This document shows, one piece after another, positions 48,643 to 57,887 of a stretch of DNA of 64,000 bases. Origin of the DNA: Vibrio ponticus (GTDB lineage Bacteria > Pseudomonadota > Gammaproteobacteria > Enterobacterales > Vibrionaceae); assembly GCF_009938225.1 (NCBI RefSeq), contig NZ_AP019657.1:372001-436000 (forward strand), given 5' to 3'. Each line of letters starts with the position of its first letter. The stretch's first letter is position 1. Both the position numbers and the translations under genes were made by a program. Under the pieces are notes generated by a model that was not told where the DNA came from, did no database searches, and saw only the letters and a list, made by a program, of their open reading frames with translations.

Positions 48643-49242
48643 TTGAAACCTCTTTTATCACCACAAGAACGCACTCATTTATTACTTAGAGAATTAGCTC
48701 TAAGTGCTTTGTTACACATTGAATTTCATCAGCTAGATAAAGGGCGTCGCCTCAATGTCGCTGACAAGAACTCGCTATTTCGCCTTTGGCTAAAGAAGCA
48801 GTCAGCTTCGCAACGCTATAAGTTGTTGAAGAAGAAAATCAAAGTCTTGATCCAACATTCACAAGGCAATAACTATAACCTTGAGAAGATGTTCCTTGAG
48901 TTGATTAATTTCAGCGCAGAAGATTCTCTGACTCAGTTAGAAGAGTATTTGTTGCTGGTACGCTCAATTGAAAAAGATCTGGGGCTGACGGTGTTGCTTT
49001 CATCGCCGCACGATGTGGATCTTAACTTCCAACAAGGTAAAGACTTTGTTTGTGTCTTGGCGGCGGATCTCAACAATCACTTCTCAGCTGATGGCAAGAT
49101 GGTTGCGCCGATTACGTTTTTGGTGAGGGCGAGCGTTTACGAGCGTTCGGCGGTGTTAAGCTCTGTGTATAAGTTTGAGCAATTTAGTCACGATGTGCTC
49201 TACGAGGACAATGAGTTTTTACGCTTTGCGCTCAAAGGGTAA
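48643..49242 (+). CDS. Hypothetical protein, DUF2913-like
   Basis: This is a 199-residue, mostly helical soluble protein. It has a basic N-terminal half (SASQRYKLLKKKIKVLIQHS) and a C-terminal half with VLLSSPHDVDLNFQQGKDFV and APITFLVRASVYERSAVLSS. I think it belongs to the DUF2913 family of Vibrio and related genera, but I am recalling this from general look rather than a search. The start appears to be TTG 48643 since no ATG occurs near the N-terminus; the ribosome site is weak. No signal peptide or membrane helix. Function unknown. Confidence 0.7.
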   Translation: MKPLLSPQERTHLLLRELALSALLHIEFHQLDKGRRLNVADKNSLFRLWLKKQSASQRYKLLKKKIKVLIQHSQGNNYNLEKMFLELINFSAEDSLTQLEEYLLLVRSIEKDLGLTVLLSSPHDVDLNFQQGKDFVCVLAADLNNHFSADGKMVAPITFLVRASVYERSAVLSSVYKFEQFSHDVLYEDNEFLRFALKG

Positions 49243-49354
49243 GTAAATATCGGAGCCTGACCTCTGGGCTTCGATAGCATTTTGTTTTCGGCAACGTGCC
49301 GACTTTCGTTTTGTTATTTTTCCTTTTCTTTTACACTTTTCGCCTCTAGTCTGC

Positions 49355-49396
49355 TTTCTCTTTCTCTTTCTCTTTCTCTTTCTCTTTCTCTTTCTC
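49355..49396 (+). repeat. Seven tandem TTTCTC hexamers
   Basis: Seven perfect copies of the hexamer TTTCTC form a pure polypyrimidine tract in the gap before agaR. The repeat is in phase with any overlapping frame and gives only Ser-Leu repeats, so it is not coding. Such tracts are prone to slippage and can form unusual DNA structures. Confidence 0.95.
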
Positions 49397-49401
49397 TCAA
49401 T

Positions 49402-49446
49402 TCTCTGTTTCTCAACTCTCTGTTTCTCAACTCTCTGTTTCTCAAC
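49402..49446 (+). repeat. Three tandem copies of a 15-bp repeat
   Basis: Three perfect copies of TCTCTGTTTCTCAAC lie just after the hexamer array, separated from it by five bases. Its TCTCAAC word also appears in the degenerate end of the heptamer element at 47793-47806, suggesting that the two arrays are related. Confidence 0.93.
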
Positions 49447-49481
49447 TCTTCCACCCCTTATCACCACCAAAAAACGAAAAA

Positions 49482-49770
49482 CGAAAGGGGTTTTGCCGTG
49501 ATTAGCGAAAGGTTTTATCTGACTTGTCTCACAAAACTAGCTAATTTTGCGATCTTTGTTGGCGGTATTGGTTTGGCTTTGCCGATCGTCAGGGTTATGA
49601 TAGGCGCAAATGCGTAAGCTTACGCAAGGCAAAACGTAACATAACGAAAGATTGTGAAAGAGATCAAAAGTTTCCATTTCTTACGTTGTTGCTTTCGTTT
49701 TTAGGTGTATTCTGTATTCGAAATCAAGTGAAAGTTAATTTCGTTGGTTTCGTAAGGAGACAAAGTAAAA
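49482..49770 (+). promoter_or_regulatory. agaR upstream region with CGAAAG/CTTTCG motifs
   Basis: CGAAAG occurs at 49482, 49506 and 49645, and CTTTCG at 49692 (another at 49303). Further GAAAG words surround them, including AAGTGAAAGTTAATTTCG at about 49726-49743. As I recall, E. coli AgaR binds sites built from CTTTC repeats. The cluster ends at the agaR ribosome site AAGGAGA (49754-49760). It is likely to hold the promoter and autoregulatory operators of the aga locus. Confidence 0.6.
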
Positions 49771-50544
49771 GTGAAAAGTGCAGTCGAAAGGCGCATGGAA
49801 ATCGTCAACATGGTGAACCGAGATGGAAAAGCCCGTGTCGAAGACCTTGCCGCACAGTTTGATGTCTCTAGTGTCACAATTCGAAGTGATCTCAGTTTTC
49901 TAGAGAAAAATGGTTATGTTGTCCGCTCTCATGGTGCAGCCATTCCGAATTCTGGGGTAATTGCTGAACTTACTGTTCATGAGAAGCGTCGTCAAAACGC
50001 GGGTATGAAAACTCTCATTGGTCAGGCTGCAGCACAACTTATCGAAAATGGTGACACGGTTATTCTGGATTCGGGCACGACTACTCGTGAAATCGCTGCC
50101 AGCTTGAAGTCGCTGGAAGACGTAGTAGTCATGACCAATGGTCTGGATGTTGCAATGGAGTTGGCATCAGCACCTGGAATAGAGGTTTTGATGTCAGGCG
50201 GTGTACTTCGAAAGAATGCACTCTCTTTTTCGGGCTCACAAGCCGAACACAGCTTAAAGAACTATCGATTTGATAAAGTCTTTTTAGGTGTGGATGGATT
50301 TGATTTAAGAGCCGGTATCACCACACACAACGAGCAGGAAGCCAGTCTAAACCGCTTGATGTGTGAGATTTCGGAACAAGTGATTGCAGTTGCTGACTCT
50401 AGTAAGTTTGGTAAACGCAGCTGTCATATGATTCGCGAGTTCGGAAACATTGATATCTTAGTCACTGACGCTGATATTCCCGAAGAGTACGTACAGAGTC
50501 TTCGCGAAATGAAAGTTGAAGTTATTATCGTCGACAAAGAGTAA
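49771..50544 (+). CDS. agaR: DeoR-family transcriptional regulator of the aga locus (AgaR)
   Basis: This is a 257-residue DeoR-type repressor. The helix-turn-helix spans about residues 6-58 (RRMEIVNMVNRDGKARVEDL, DVSSVTIRSDLSFLEKNGYV), and the C-terminal DeoRC sugar-phosphate sensor contains DTVILDSGTTTREIA and VFLGVDGFDLRAGITTHNEQ. Those C-terminal motifs are typical of regulators that bind phosphosugars such as GalNAc-6-P or tagatose phosphates. The start is GTG 49771 behind a strong AAGGAGA site. It heads twelve same-strand genes, and CTTTCG/CGAAAG motifs lie before it and before kbaY, consistent with control of both ends of the locus. Confidence 0.88.
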   Translation: MKSAVERRMEIVNMVNRDGKARVEDLAAQFDVSSVTIRSDLSFLEKNGYVVRSHGAAIPNSGVIAELTVHEKRRQNAGMKTLIGQAAAQLIENGDTVILDSGTTTREIAASLKSLEDVVVMTNGLDVAMELASAPGIEVLMSGGVLRKNALSFSGSQAEHSLKNYRFDKVFLGVDGFDLRAGITTHNEQEASLNRLMCEISEQVIAVADSSKFGKRSCHMIREFGNIDILVTDADIPEEYVQSLREMKVEVIIVDKE

Positions 50545-50595
50545 CCCTAGCTAACTCCTTAACAGCATCGCAGATGTGGATTATGGAGTTAGTAC

Positions 50596-51882
50596 ATGAA
50601 CACCCTTCAACAAATCGTTCAACGACATAAAGCAGGCGACAACAATGGCATCTATGCTGTTTGCTCTGCTCATCCTCTCGTGATTGAGGCTGCCCTTAAG
50701 CAGGCGTTGAACGACGATTCTTTATTGCTAATCGAAGCTACCTCCAATCAGGTCGATCAATTCGGCGGCTACACAGGTATGACACCTGTTGATTTCCGTA
50801 ATTTCGTTTTAGAGCAAGCTGAATTACTCAGCTTTCCAACTGAAAAACTTATCCTTGGTGGTGATCACTTGGGTCCCAATCGCTGGCAAACGCTCAGTGC
50901 TGATGAAGCCATGCGTAATGCTGAGGATTTGATTGCCGCTTACGTTGCCGCAGGATTTAAGAAAATTCATCTTGATTGCAGTATGTCTTGCCAAGGCGAC
51001 CCTGTGCCTCTTTCTGACGAAATTGTTGCCGAACGTGCAGCAAGATTGGCAAAAATTGCAGAAAGTACGGCTATTTACCATTTTGGTTCAAGTGATATTT
51101 GCTATGTGATTGGCACCGAAGTGCCGGTACCTGGTGGGGCTGCTGAAGAGTTAGCCGAGCTGGAGGTGACGTCACCGCAAGCGGCGATGAAAACCATCGA
51201 ATGTCATAAAGCCGCTTTTGCGCAGGCGGGTGTTTCTGAGTGTTGGACGCGTGTGATTGGTTTAGTTGTTCAGCCTGGCGTTGAATTTGACCACACTGGC
51301 GTTATCGACTTTTGCCCAGAGAAAGCCCTCGAACTGAGTAAAGTTGTCGATCAATTTGACCACATGCTGTTTGAGGCTCACTCGACAGATTACCAAACAG
51401 ATAAAGCTTACCAAGCATTAGTCGCCGGTCATTTTGCCATTTTGAAAGTGGGACCCGCACTGACATTCGCAATGCGAGAAGCCCTGTTTAATCTTTGCGA
51501 TATCGAAGAAGAGATTGTCGCTAAAGCACATTGTTCCAACTTGCGTGAAATGATCGAACAGCAGATGTGCAAGATGCCGGAATATTGGAATAAATATTAC
51601 CACGGTGATGAACACCAACAGCGCTTTGCTCGTTGCTACAGTTTTAGTGATCGCATTCGTTATTACTGGCCAGATGAAGCGATTCACCATGCCCAAGAAA
51701 CCCTGTTTGCTAACTTAGCGCGCACAGGTATCCCACTTCCATTATTGAGTCAGTATTTGCCAGAGCAATTCCAAGCCGTTCGTGCAGGACTGATTGAACC
51801 TAAGCCACAAGCCCTGGTTCTCGACAAGATTCAGCAGGTGCTGCGTAGCTACGCTAAAGCCTGTAAGCAATTCAGAGGTTAA
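50596..51882 (+). CDS. kbaZ: D-tagatose-1,6-bisphosphate aldolase, non-catalytic subunit (KbaZ/GatZ)
   Basis: KbaZ/GatZ stabilises the class II tagatose-1,6-bisphosphate aldolase KbaY/GatY and is needed for full activity. The 428-residue protein has the family N-terminus ([24 protein letters not shown] region), [19 protein letters not shown] and [13 protein letters not shown]. Length matches E. coli (426). It lies 51 bp after agaR, at the front of the operon, while the catalytic partner kbaY is the last gene, about 8.8 kb away. GGAG precedes the start ATG. The galactitol (GatZ) paralogue cannot be excluded by sequence alone, but the aga neighbours favour KbaZ. Confidence 0.93.
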   Translation: MNTLQQIVQRHKAGDNNGIYAVCSAHPLVIEAALKQALNDDSLLLIEATSNQVDQFGGYTGMTPVDFRNFVLEQAELLSFPTEKLILGGDHLGPNRWQTLSADEAMRNAEDLIAAYVAAGFKKIHLDCSMSCQGDPVPLSDEIVAERAARLAKIAESTAIYHFGSSDICYVIGTEVPVPGGAAEELAELEVTSPQAAMKTIECHKAAFAQAGVSECWTRVIGLVVQPGVEFDHTGVIDFCPEKALELSKVVDQFDHMLFEAHSTDYQTDKAYQALVAGHFAILKVGPALTFAMREALFNLCDIEEEIVAKAHCSNLREMIEQQMCKMPEYWNKYYHGDEHQQRFARCYSFSDRIRYYWPDEAIHHAQETLFANLARTGIPLPLLSQYLPEQFQAVRAGLIEPKPQALVLDKIQQVLRSYAKACKQFRG

Positions 51883-51892
51883 GAGGTACAAA

Positions 51893-53056
51893 ATGAACCA
51901 TTATTTGGGCTTTTCACAGCAAGATCTTGAAAGTTTGAACGCTTTCTGGACTGCCAAAGAGATTGAACAACAGCCTTTATGTTGGCGTAAAACCCAAGCC
52001 ATATTCAGTGAATGCCGACCAGCAATCAGTGCTTTTATGGAACAGGTACTCGCCCATCAAGACTTGCGTATTGTGATGACAGGTGCCGGCACCTCTGCAT
52101 TTGCCGGTCGTGCATTGGCTCCGGCGCTGTCTGAAGCAACGGGACGTCGAATTGATGCAGTTGCGACGACAGATTTAGTTTCAAACCCTTATCAATATTT
52201 CGCTGAAGATTTACCAACACTTTTGGTTTCGTTTGCTCGCTCGGGCAACAGTCCAGAAAGTGTTGCGGCAGTGGAATTAGCGAACCAGTGTCTTACTACT
52301 TGCTATCACCTAGTGTTGACCTGCAACGGAGAAGGGCAGCTTTATCAAAAATGTGCCGATGATAACCGTTGTTTCGCGCTATTAATGCCAGCAGAAACCA
52401 ACGATAAATCTTTTGCGATGACGTCGAGTTTTTCTTCGATGATGGTTGCGGCATTTTCGGTTCTTGACGCGAAACGTGATCATTCGAAAGGTTTTGAAAG
52501 AATAACCTTATGTTCTGAGGGGCTTATCAAGGAAATTAATATGCCTATCAGTAATATAGCGAACCTAGATATACGCCGCGTTATTTACCTAGGTAGTGGT
52601 GGCTTTCAAGGTTTAGCGCAGGAGTCAGCATTGAAGCTTCTCGAACTGACAGCAGGCAAAGTAGTGGCGACCTATGACTCTCCACTTGGCTTCCGTCATG
52701 GTCCGAAGTCGATTGTTGATAACCAAACATTGATTGTGGTGTATATCTCGAACAATCCTTACACACGTCAATACGATCTCGATCTGCTGAATGAACTTCG
52801 CCGTGACAAGATCGCATGCAAAGTGATCGCAATTACCGCTCAATTGGATGAGCAAGTGACCAACGGTGATTACTGGCATGTACCTGCAATGGAAACTGCA
52901 ACCGATATTGAACTTCTCTTTCCATACATTCTGTTTGCTCAGATCTATGCATTTCATCGTGCATTAGCACTGGGTAATACCCCTGATAACCCTTGCCCAA
53001 CCGGTGAAGTAAACCGCGTTGTTCAAGGAGTAACAATTCATAATTTTAATATGTAG
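51893..53056 (+). CDS. agaS: AgaS-type galactosamine-6-phosphate deaminase/isomerase
   Basis: AgaS converts galactosamine-6-phosphate to tagatose-6-phosphate and ammonia. The 387-residue protein has two SIS domains: the first with LRIVMTGAGTSAFAGRALAP and LLVSFARSGNSPESVAAVEL, the second with VIYLGSGGFQGLAQESALKL and YDSPLGFRHGPKSIV. The start was set at ATG 51893, which has a GAGG site; a longer frame overlapping kbaZ is not credible. It is ten bases after kbaZ. The pairing with a deacetylase and KbaYZ defines a GalNAc rather than GlcNAc route. Confidence 0.93.
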   Translation: MNHYLGFSQQDLESLNAFWTAKEIEQQPLCWRKTQAIFSECRPAISAFMEQVLAHQDLRIVMTGAGTSAFAGRALAPALSEATGRRIDAVATTDLVSNPYQYFAEDLPTLLVSFARSGNSPESVAAVELANQCLTTCYHLVLTCNGEGQLYQKCADDNRCFALLMPAETNDKSFAMTSSFSSMMVAAFSVLDAKRDHSKGFERITLCSEGLIKEINMPISNIANLDIRRVIYLGSGGFQGLAQESALKLLELTAGKVVATYDSPLGFRHGPKSIVDNQTLIVVYISNNPYTRQYDLDLLNELRRDKIACKVIAITAQLDEQVTNGDYWHVPAMETATDIELLFPYILFAQIYAFHRALALGNTPDNPCPTGEVNRVVQGVTIHNFNM

Positions 53057-53069
53057 ATAGGAAGACTCT

Positions 53070-53570
53070 ATGACTGTACCTAACATCGTTTGGACCCGCA
53101 TTGATGAGCGTCTATTACACGGACAAATTCGCATCACTTGGGGCAAGCATACCGAAGCAAACTTGATTTTAGTTGCTAACGATGACGCAGCCGAAGGACC
53201 AAATGCGGCGTTTATGCAGGCAGGTATGAAAGCCTCAGCTGGTGGTGAATATGCAGTACGTTTTTTCACTATTCAAAAAACCATTGATGTCATCCACAAG
53301 GCATCAGAGAAGCAGAAGATTTTCATCTTGTGTAACAACCCAACGGACGTTGCACGCTTAGTTGAAGGTGGTGTGCCAATTAAACATTGTAACGTTGGCA
53401 ACATGCACTTCCATGAAGGTAAACGTCAAATCGCTAAAACAGTGTCAGTTGACGAAAAAGATATTAACGCTTTTGAACGTATGGTGGCGTGCGGGGTGGT
53501 TTGTACCGTGCAAAACACACCAGATCAAAACCCAGTGAACGTTCTTGAGCTTGCCATGGCGACGGCGTAA
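53070..53570 (+). CDS. agaV: PTS mannose-family IIB component (AgaV-like)
   Basis: This is a 166-residue cytoplasmic IIB protein of the mannose/sorbose PTS family. The phosphorylated histidine is H17 in WTRIDERLLHGQIRITWG, the standard IIB signature. The rest (VANDDAAEGPNAAFMQAGM, GVPIKHCNVGNMHFHEGKRQ) is close to the GalNAc/galactosamine IIB proteins. It passes phosphate from IIA (here encoded at 55328) to the sugar at the IIC-IID channel. An AGGAAG site precedes the start. Confidence 0.9.
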   Translation: MTVPNIVWTRIDERLLHGQIRITWGKHTEANLILVANDDAAEGPNAAFMQAGMKASAGGEYAVRFFTIQKTIDVIHKASEKQKIFILCNNPTDVARLVEGGVPIKHCNVGNMHFHEGKRQIAKTVSVDEKDINAFERMVACGVVCTVQNTPDQNPVNVLELAMATA

Positions 53571-53618
53571 GCCGCGTCATACTTCATTGCAAACATAGGA
53601 TTAAGTAAGGAATCAATT

Positions 53619-54389
53619 ATGTTTTTGGAAGCTACGTTGGTCGCAATATGGGCGTTCTTCTGTGGTATCGATAAATACGATGTCGCGCTGAACATCCACC
53701 GCCCACTCATCACCGGTCCAATTGTTGGTCTGATCATGGGTGACATGCAAACAGGTCTAGTGGCTGGTGCCACACTGGAATTGGCTTGGCTTGGTCTCGT
53801 GCCTAATGCGGGAGCTCAGCCGCCAGATGTAACTCTAGGTACCATTGCTGCTGTTGCGTTCGCAGTGATGACCGGTCAATCACCGGAAGTGGCAATGGGC
53901 GTGGGTATGCCAATTGCTGTACTTATGCAAATGCTAGTGATCGGCTTCTTTGCTCTTACATCATTCACAATGGGCAAAGCAGACAAATTTGCGGAAAGAG
54001 GCGATTCAGATGGCATAGATAGGCTACTTGTCACCACCATTTCATTACGTGCCTTGTTGTACTCGACAGTTGCCTTTATCACAGTCTACTTTGGTGAGCA
54101 TGCCGCAAGTTGGATTGATGAAAATGCGCCAAAAGTGTTGCTAGAAGGTTTAGGTATCGGTGCGAAGATGGTTCCAGCTATCGGTTTCGCAATGCTACTG
54201 AAAATCATGTGGTCAAAAGAAGTGGCAGGTGTGTTCTTTATCGGTTTCGTCATGACGACTTACCTAAAATTGCCAATCATGGCAGTCGCGATTCTAGGCG
54301 CGTCAGCAGCAGCACTTTACTACTTCTTCAGTGGAAATAACGGAAATTCTAACAACCAACAAGCAGAGGAATTCGAAGATGGCATCTGA
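53619..54389 (+). CDS. agaW: PTS mannose-family IIC component (AgaW-like)
   Basis: This is a 256-residue integral membrane IIC protein of the mannose family. Helices include ATLVAIWAFFCGIDKYDVAL, ITGPIVGLIMGDMQTGLVAG (the PIVGLIMGD family motif) and TLELAWLGLVPNAGAQPPDV. The C-terminus is polar (GNSNNQQAEEFEDGI). It overlaps the IID gene by 11 bases, so the two are translationally coupled, fitting their joint channel. An AAGGAA site precedes the ATG. Confidence 0.92.
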   Translation: MFLEATLVAIWAFFCGIDKYDVALNIHRPLITGPIVGLIMGDMQTGLVAGATLELAWLGLVPNAGAQPPDVTLGTIAAVAFAVMTGQSPEVAMGVGMPIAVLMQMLVIGFFALTSFTMGKADKFAERGDSDGIDRLLVTTISLRALLYSTVAFITVYFGEHAASWIDENAPKVLLEGLGIGAKMVPAIGFAMLLKIMWSKEVAGVFFIGFVMTTYLKLPIMAVAILGASAAALYYFFSGNNGNSNNQQAEEFEDGI

Positions 54390-55272
54390 TATCACAGCAG
54401 GCACTCTAGCCGATAAAAATACCAAGGTTCATGAAAGTCTGGTTGATGATATTGATTCATACGAAGACACCACACCGCGCAAAGTCATTACTAAACGAGA
54501 TCTTTGGATCTGTTCGCTACGCGGTCTGTTTATGGAAGGTAACTTTAACTTCGAACGTATGCAGGCAGGTGGTTTTGCTTACTCAATCATCCCAGCATTG
54601 AAGAAAATCCATGGCGATAACAAACGTGATTACGCCAAGTCATTGAAGAACCACCTACAGTTCTTCAATGCGAGCCCGAAACTGTTTACTTTCTTGCTTG
54701 GTACTGCCATTGCAATGGAAGAGAACAAAGAGAAGCCATCAACGGTAAACGTTATGAAGGTGGCTGGTATGGGTCCAACGGGGGGTATCGGTGATGCAAT
54801 CGACCACATGACGTTGATGCCTCTTACCCTGGCGTTGGGTGCTTCGATTGCAATTGAAGGTTCTATCGCGGGTCCATTTGTATTCTTCGTCTTGTACCAA
54901 GTTGTTCACTTCTTAGTGTACTTCGGTTTGATGTTCATGGGTTACAAAGCGGGTACCGCCGCAATGGTGAACATGAGCTCGGCGACAGAGAAGCTGGCGA
55001 AGGCGGCAAACATCATGGGTATCTTTGTTATCGGTGCGCTGTCTGCCACCTTTATCAAGGTGCAGACCACCGCGTCACTCGAACTCGGTGGCAAAGTGGT
55101 GGAGCTGCAAAGTGCCTTGTTTGACAAAATTATGCCAAACATCCTGCCTCTAGCCCTGGTGTTCTTCATGCTCAAGATGGTGAAAGGCACGGGCTTCTGG
55201 GCGAAACCGCCAGTACTGATTTTCTCGACCCTGGCAGCGGGTGTAATCGGTCACTTCTTCGGCATTTTGTAA
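54379..55272 (+). CDS. agaE: PTS mannose-family IID component (AgaE-like)
   Basis: This is a 297-residue IID membrane protein. The cytoplasmic N-terminal part contains LRGLFMEGNFNFERMQAGGF and FFNASPKLFTFLLGTAIAME, and the GPTGGIGDAIDHMTLMP segment is typical of the family. Hydrophobic helices end the protein. The start is ATG 54379, behind AGAGGA; an in-frame upstream Met at 54331 lies deep in agaW and is rejected. The stop is followed by a G/C-only hairpin before the IIA gene. Confidence 0.92.
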   Translation: MASDITAGTLADKNTKVHESLVDDIDSYEDTTPRKVITKRDLWICSLRGLFMEGNFNFERMQAGGFAYSIIPALKKIHGDNKRDYAKSLKNHLQFFNASPKLFTFLLGTAIAMEENKEKPSTVNVMKVAGMGPTGGIGDAIDHMTLMPLTLALGASIAIEGSIAGPFVFFVLYQVVHFLVYFGLMFMGYKAGTAAMVNMSSATEKLAKAANIMGIFVIGALSATFIKVQTTASLELGGKVVELQSALFDKIMPNILPLALVFFMLKMVKGTGFWAKPPVLIFSTLAAGVIGHFFGIL

Positions 55273-55292
55273 TTCATTTGTATCGATAACAT

Positions 55293-55310
55293 GGGGGGAG
55301 TATTCCCCCC
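55293..55310 (+). promoter_or_regulatory. G6/C6 hairpin between IID and IIA genes
   Basis: GGGGGGA (55293-55299) pairs with TCCCCCC (55304-55310) over a GTAT loop, 18 bp before the agaF start and without a T run. It is therefore more likely an mRNA-stabilising or 3'-end processing stem than a full terminator; it would give different amounts of IIC-IID and of the downstream enzymes. Confidence 0.55.
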
Positions 55311-55327
55311 TTATCAAGGATTTTTAG

Positions 55328-55771
55328 ATGATTGGTATTGTTGTTTCAGGTCACATCAATTTTGCTACTGGTATGCAATCCGCGGTGAGAGCGATTGCCG
55401 GTGAGCAAGAGCAGATGGCGTTTATTGATTTTGTCGAGTCTATTTCAACGGATCAGCTTGAGGCGCTACTTCGCCAAGCGGCGCAAGATGTAGATTCAGG
55501 TGAAGGGGTGTTGTTTCTGACGGATATCCCCGGTGGCTCGCCATGTAACCGTGCGATGGCAATTATGATGGATACCCCAAATGTTGAACTCATTGGTGGT
55601 GTGAACTTACCAATGATCGCCAATGCTGCGTTTGAACGAGAAGGCGTAACGTTGCAAGAGTTAGTCGCAATGTTGTTAGAGATTGGTGGCTCAAGTATGC
55701 AAGATATGCGTCAGCAATTAGCAGCGGCTATGCAGTCAGAACCTGAACTTGAATTTGAAGGTGGTTTATAA
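55328..55771 (+). CDS. agaF: PTS mannose-family IIA component (AgaF-like)
   Basis: This is a 147-residue cytoplasmic IIA protein. The phosphorylated histidine is H9 in GIVVSGHINFATGMQSAV, and GVLFLTDIPGGSPCNRAMAI matches the family's second conserved segment. With IIB, IIC and IID just upstream this completes a four-protein mannose-type permease. AAGGA precedes the start; the stop is two bases before agaA. The C-terminal 15 residues are acidic. Confidence 0.9.
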   Translation: MIGIVVSGHINFATGMQSAVRAIAGEQEQMAFIDFVESISTDQLEALLRQAAQDVDSGEGVLFLTDIPGGSPCNRAMAIMMDTPNVELIGGVNLPMIANAAFEREGVTLQELVAMLLEIGGSSMQDMRQQLAAAMQSEPELEFEGGL

Positions 55772-55773
55772 CC

Positions 55774-56952
55774 ATGCGTTATGCTTTGCTCGCTGATCGC
55801 GTTTTTACACCACAAGGCATAGTGGACGATCTCGTGGTGATCATTGCCAACGGTAAAATTGAGGCGTTGACGCGAGAGACACCGACAGACTGTCCAGTGA
55901 TACGTCTAGAAGGTCAATCACTGCTGCCAGGCTTGGTGGATATGCACATTCACGGGCGCTCAGGTGCAGACGTGATGGATGCGACACATTCGGCATTGCA
56001 AACTATTGCTAACGCGCTACCACAAACGGGTGTGGTTGCTTGGGTTGGCACCACGGTTACCGCCCCGTGGCAAAATATTCTAAACGCATTACAACAGGTA
56101 CAGCAGTTTACTTTAGGTGAGAAAAACCAAGGTGCAGAGCTACTCGGTAGTTTTCTTGAAGGTCCTTATTTCACTGAGCCTCGTCGCGGTTCTCACTTAA
56201 CCGAGTACCTAAAAGCACCATCAATCACTGAGTTAGAACAGTTATATCAAGTGGCAGGGCGTTCCTTATTGCGAGTCGCACTTGCCCCAGAAATAGCAGG
56301 CGCGATGAGCGCGTTTGACTGGCTCTCAGAACATCAGATTAAAGCTTCCGTTGCTCACACAGATGCCTCGTTTGCGCAGGTCACCCAAGCCTATCAACGC
56401 GGTGCAGATTGTGGCGTGCATTTATTTAACGGTATGAGTGGTTTACACCATCGAGAGCCCGGTTGTTGCGGCGCGCTGCTGTACCACGACATGTTAGCGG
56501 AGTTGATTGCCGATGGTGTACATGTCAATCCCGTGATGATGGAGTTGGTTTATCGTCTCAAAGGCTATCAAGGCATCGCTTTGATTACTGACTGTATGCG
56601 CGCTGGTGGGCTGGAAGATGGTGAATACCTACTCGGTACTCAAATGATAACCGTCACTAATGGCGCCGCGCGTACCGCCTGTAACTCGCTTGCGGGAAGC
56701 ACCTGCAGCTTAGCTCAAGCGCTGCGCAATATGGTGAATGATAGCCATGTTCCCGTTTGGGATGCTGTACAAATGGCATCATGGGTTCCTGCCAAATATC
56801 TTGGGCTTGCCCATCGACTAGGCAGTATTGCTGTCGGTATGGATGCCAGCCTAACAATTATGAATCAAGCATTAGAAGTACAAGGTACTTTAATTAGAGG
56901 CGACTGGGCTTATCAAACTGAGACCACCCAGAGCCACCCCTTACCTTGCTGA
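55774..56952 (+). CDS. agaA: N-acetylgalactosamine-6-phosphate deacetylase (AgaA; NagA family)
   Basis: This is a 392-residue amidohydrolase of the NagA/AgaA family. The metal-binding HxH lies in [20 protein letters not shown], the following glutamate in [17 protein letters not shown], and the metal histidines in [11 protein letters not shown] and [15 protein letters not shown]. The catalytic aspartate sits in [15 protein letters not shown]. The neighbours AgaS and KbaYZ make GalNAc-6-P the likely substrate rather than GlcNAc-6-P. It starts two bases after the IIA stop and is followed by kduI after 17 bp. Confidence 0.88.
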   Translation: MRYALLADRVFTPQGIVDDLVVIIANGKIEALTRETPTDCPVIRLEGQSLLPGLVDMHIHGRSGADVMDATHSALQTIANALPQTGVVAWVGTTVTAPWQNILNALQQVQQFTLGEKNQGAELLGSFLEGPYFTEPRRGSHLTEYLKAPSITELEQLYQVAGRSLLRVALAPEIAGAMSAFDWLSEHQIKASVAHTDASFAQVTQAYQRGADCGVHLFNGMSGLHHREPGCCGALLYHDMLAELIADGVHVNPVMMELVYRLKGYQGIALITDCMRAGGLEDGEYLLGTQMITVTNGAARTACNSLAGSTCSLAQALRNMVNDSHVPVWDAVQMASWVPAKYLGLAHRLGSIAVGMDASLTIMNQALEVQGTLIRGDWAYQTETTQSHPLPC

Positions 56953-56969
56953 ATAAAAAGAGATTTATC

Positions 56970-57800
56970 ATGGAAATTCGTCAACCTATTCATAGTGACC
57001 ACGCGAAACAATTAGATACCGAAGGTCTTCGTAAACAGTTTCTTATTGAGAATATGTTCCAAGAAGGGCAACTCAACTTAACTTACAGCCACATTGACCG
57101 CATTATTGTCGGGGGCGCGGTTCCGACGACAGAGACGTTAAGCTTAGAAGGCGGCAAGGAAATTGGCGTGGACTACTTCCTTGAGCGTCGTGAGTTGGGC
57201 GTGATTAACATCGGTGAACCGGGCTTAGTTATTGTTGACGCTGAAACTTACGAGATTGGCACGCGTGAAGCCATTTACGTAGGCAAAGGTGTCCAAGAGG
57301 TGAAGTTTGCTAGCGTATCTGCAGACAAGCCAGCACGTTTTTATGTCAATAGTGCACCAGCACATATGAGTTATCCGACGCGTAAAATCACTCGTGAAGA
57401 TGCTTCGCCAGAAACACTAGGTAGCCAAGAAAACTGTAACGTACGAACGATCAACAAATACCTTCACCCATCAGTATTGCCAACTTGCCAACTCTCGATG
57501 GGCTTAACGGAGCTTGCTCCGGGTAGCCTATGGAATACCATGCCTTGCCATACTCATGAGCGCCGTATGGAAGTGTATCTTTATTTCAATATGAAAGATG
57601 ACAACATCGTGTTCCATTACATGGGTGAACCGCAAGAAACGCGTCATATCATTATGCGTAATGAACAAGCGGTGATCAGCCCAAGCTGGTCAATTCACTC
57701 CGGTGTAGGCACTGCGGCGTATACCTTTATTTGGAGCATGGTGGGTGAGAACCAAACCTTCCACGATATGGACCACGTCGCAATGAGCGATTTGAAATAA
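56970..57800 (+). CDS. kduI: 5-dehydro-4-deoxy-D-glucuronate isomerase (KduI)
   Basis: KduI converts 5-keto-4-deoxyuronate, the open form of unsaturated uronate released by uronyl hydrolases, to 3-deoxy-D-glycero-2,5-hexodiulosonate. The 276-residue protein has the cupin metal site [17 protein letters not shown] with H194, H196 and E201, plus a further His in [11 protein letters not shown], matching the E. coli zinc ligands in order and spacing. The start is ATG 56970, behind AAAAGAGA; an upstream Met overlapping agaA is rejected. In pectin- and glycosaminoglycan-degrading bacteria kduI usually adjoins kduD; none is seen here. Its place between agaA and a GH105 gene ties uronate and GalNAc use together. 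Confidence 0.93.
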   Translation: MEIRQPIHSDHAKQLDTEGLRKQFLIENMFQEGQLNLTYSHIDRIIVGGAVPTTETLSLEGGKEIGVDYFLERRELGVINIGEPGLVIVDAETYEIGTREAIYVGKGVQEVKFASVSADKPARFYVNSAPAHMSYPTRKITREDASPETLGSQENCNVRTINKYLHPSVLPTCQLSMGLTELAPGSLWNTMPCHTHERRMEVYLYFNMKDDNIVFHYMGEPQETRHIIMRNEQAVISPSWSIHSGVGTAAYTFIWSMVGENQTFHDMDHVAMSDLK

Positions 57801-57887
57801 CCTATCTTCGGCATAATCAATGCGGCAGCTGCACGCTTAACTGGTTAGGCTGGTGGCTGCTTTGCTCAACTTGAATTAGGAATAGCA

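Noticed and set aside
49282..49617. 111-codon frame rich in Ser-Leu repeats, and an Arg-Lys-rich frame opposite
   Set aside because: Both arise from translation of the TTTCTC and 15-bp repeat arrays; low complexity and no ribosome site.
54331..54378. Upstream start for the IID gene
   Set aside because: It would lie 59 bases inside agaW; the ATG at 54379 has an AGAGGA site and fits the family N-terminus.
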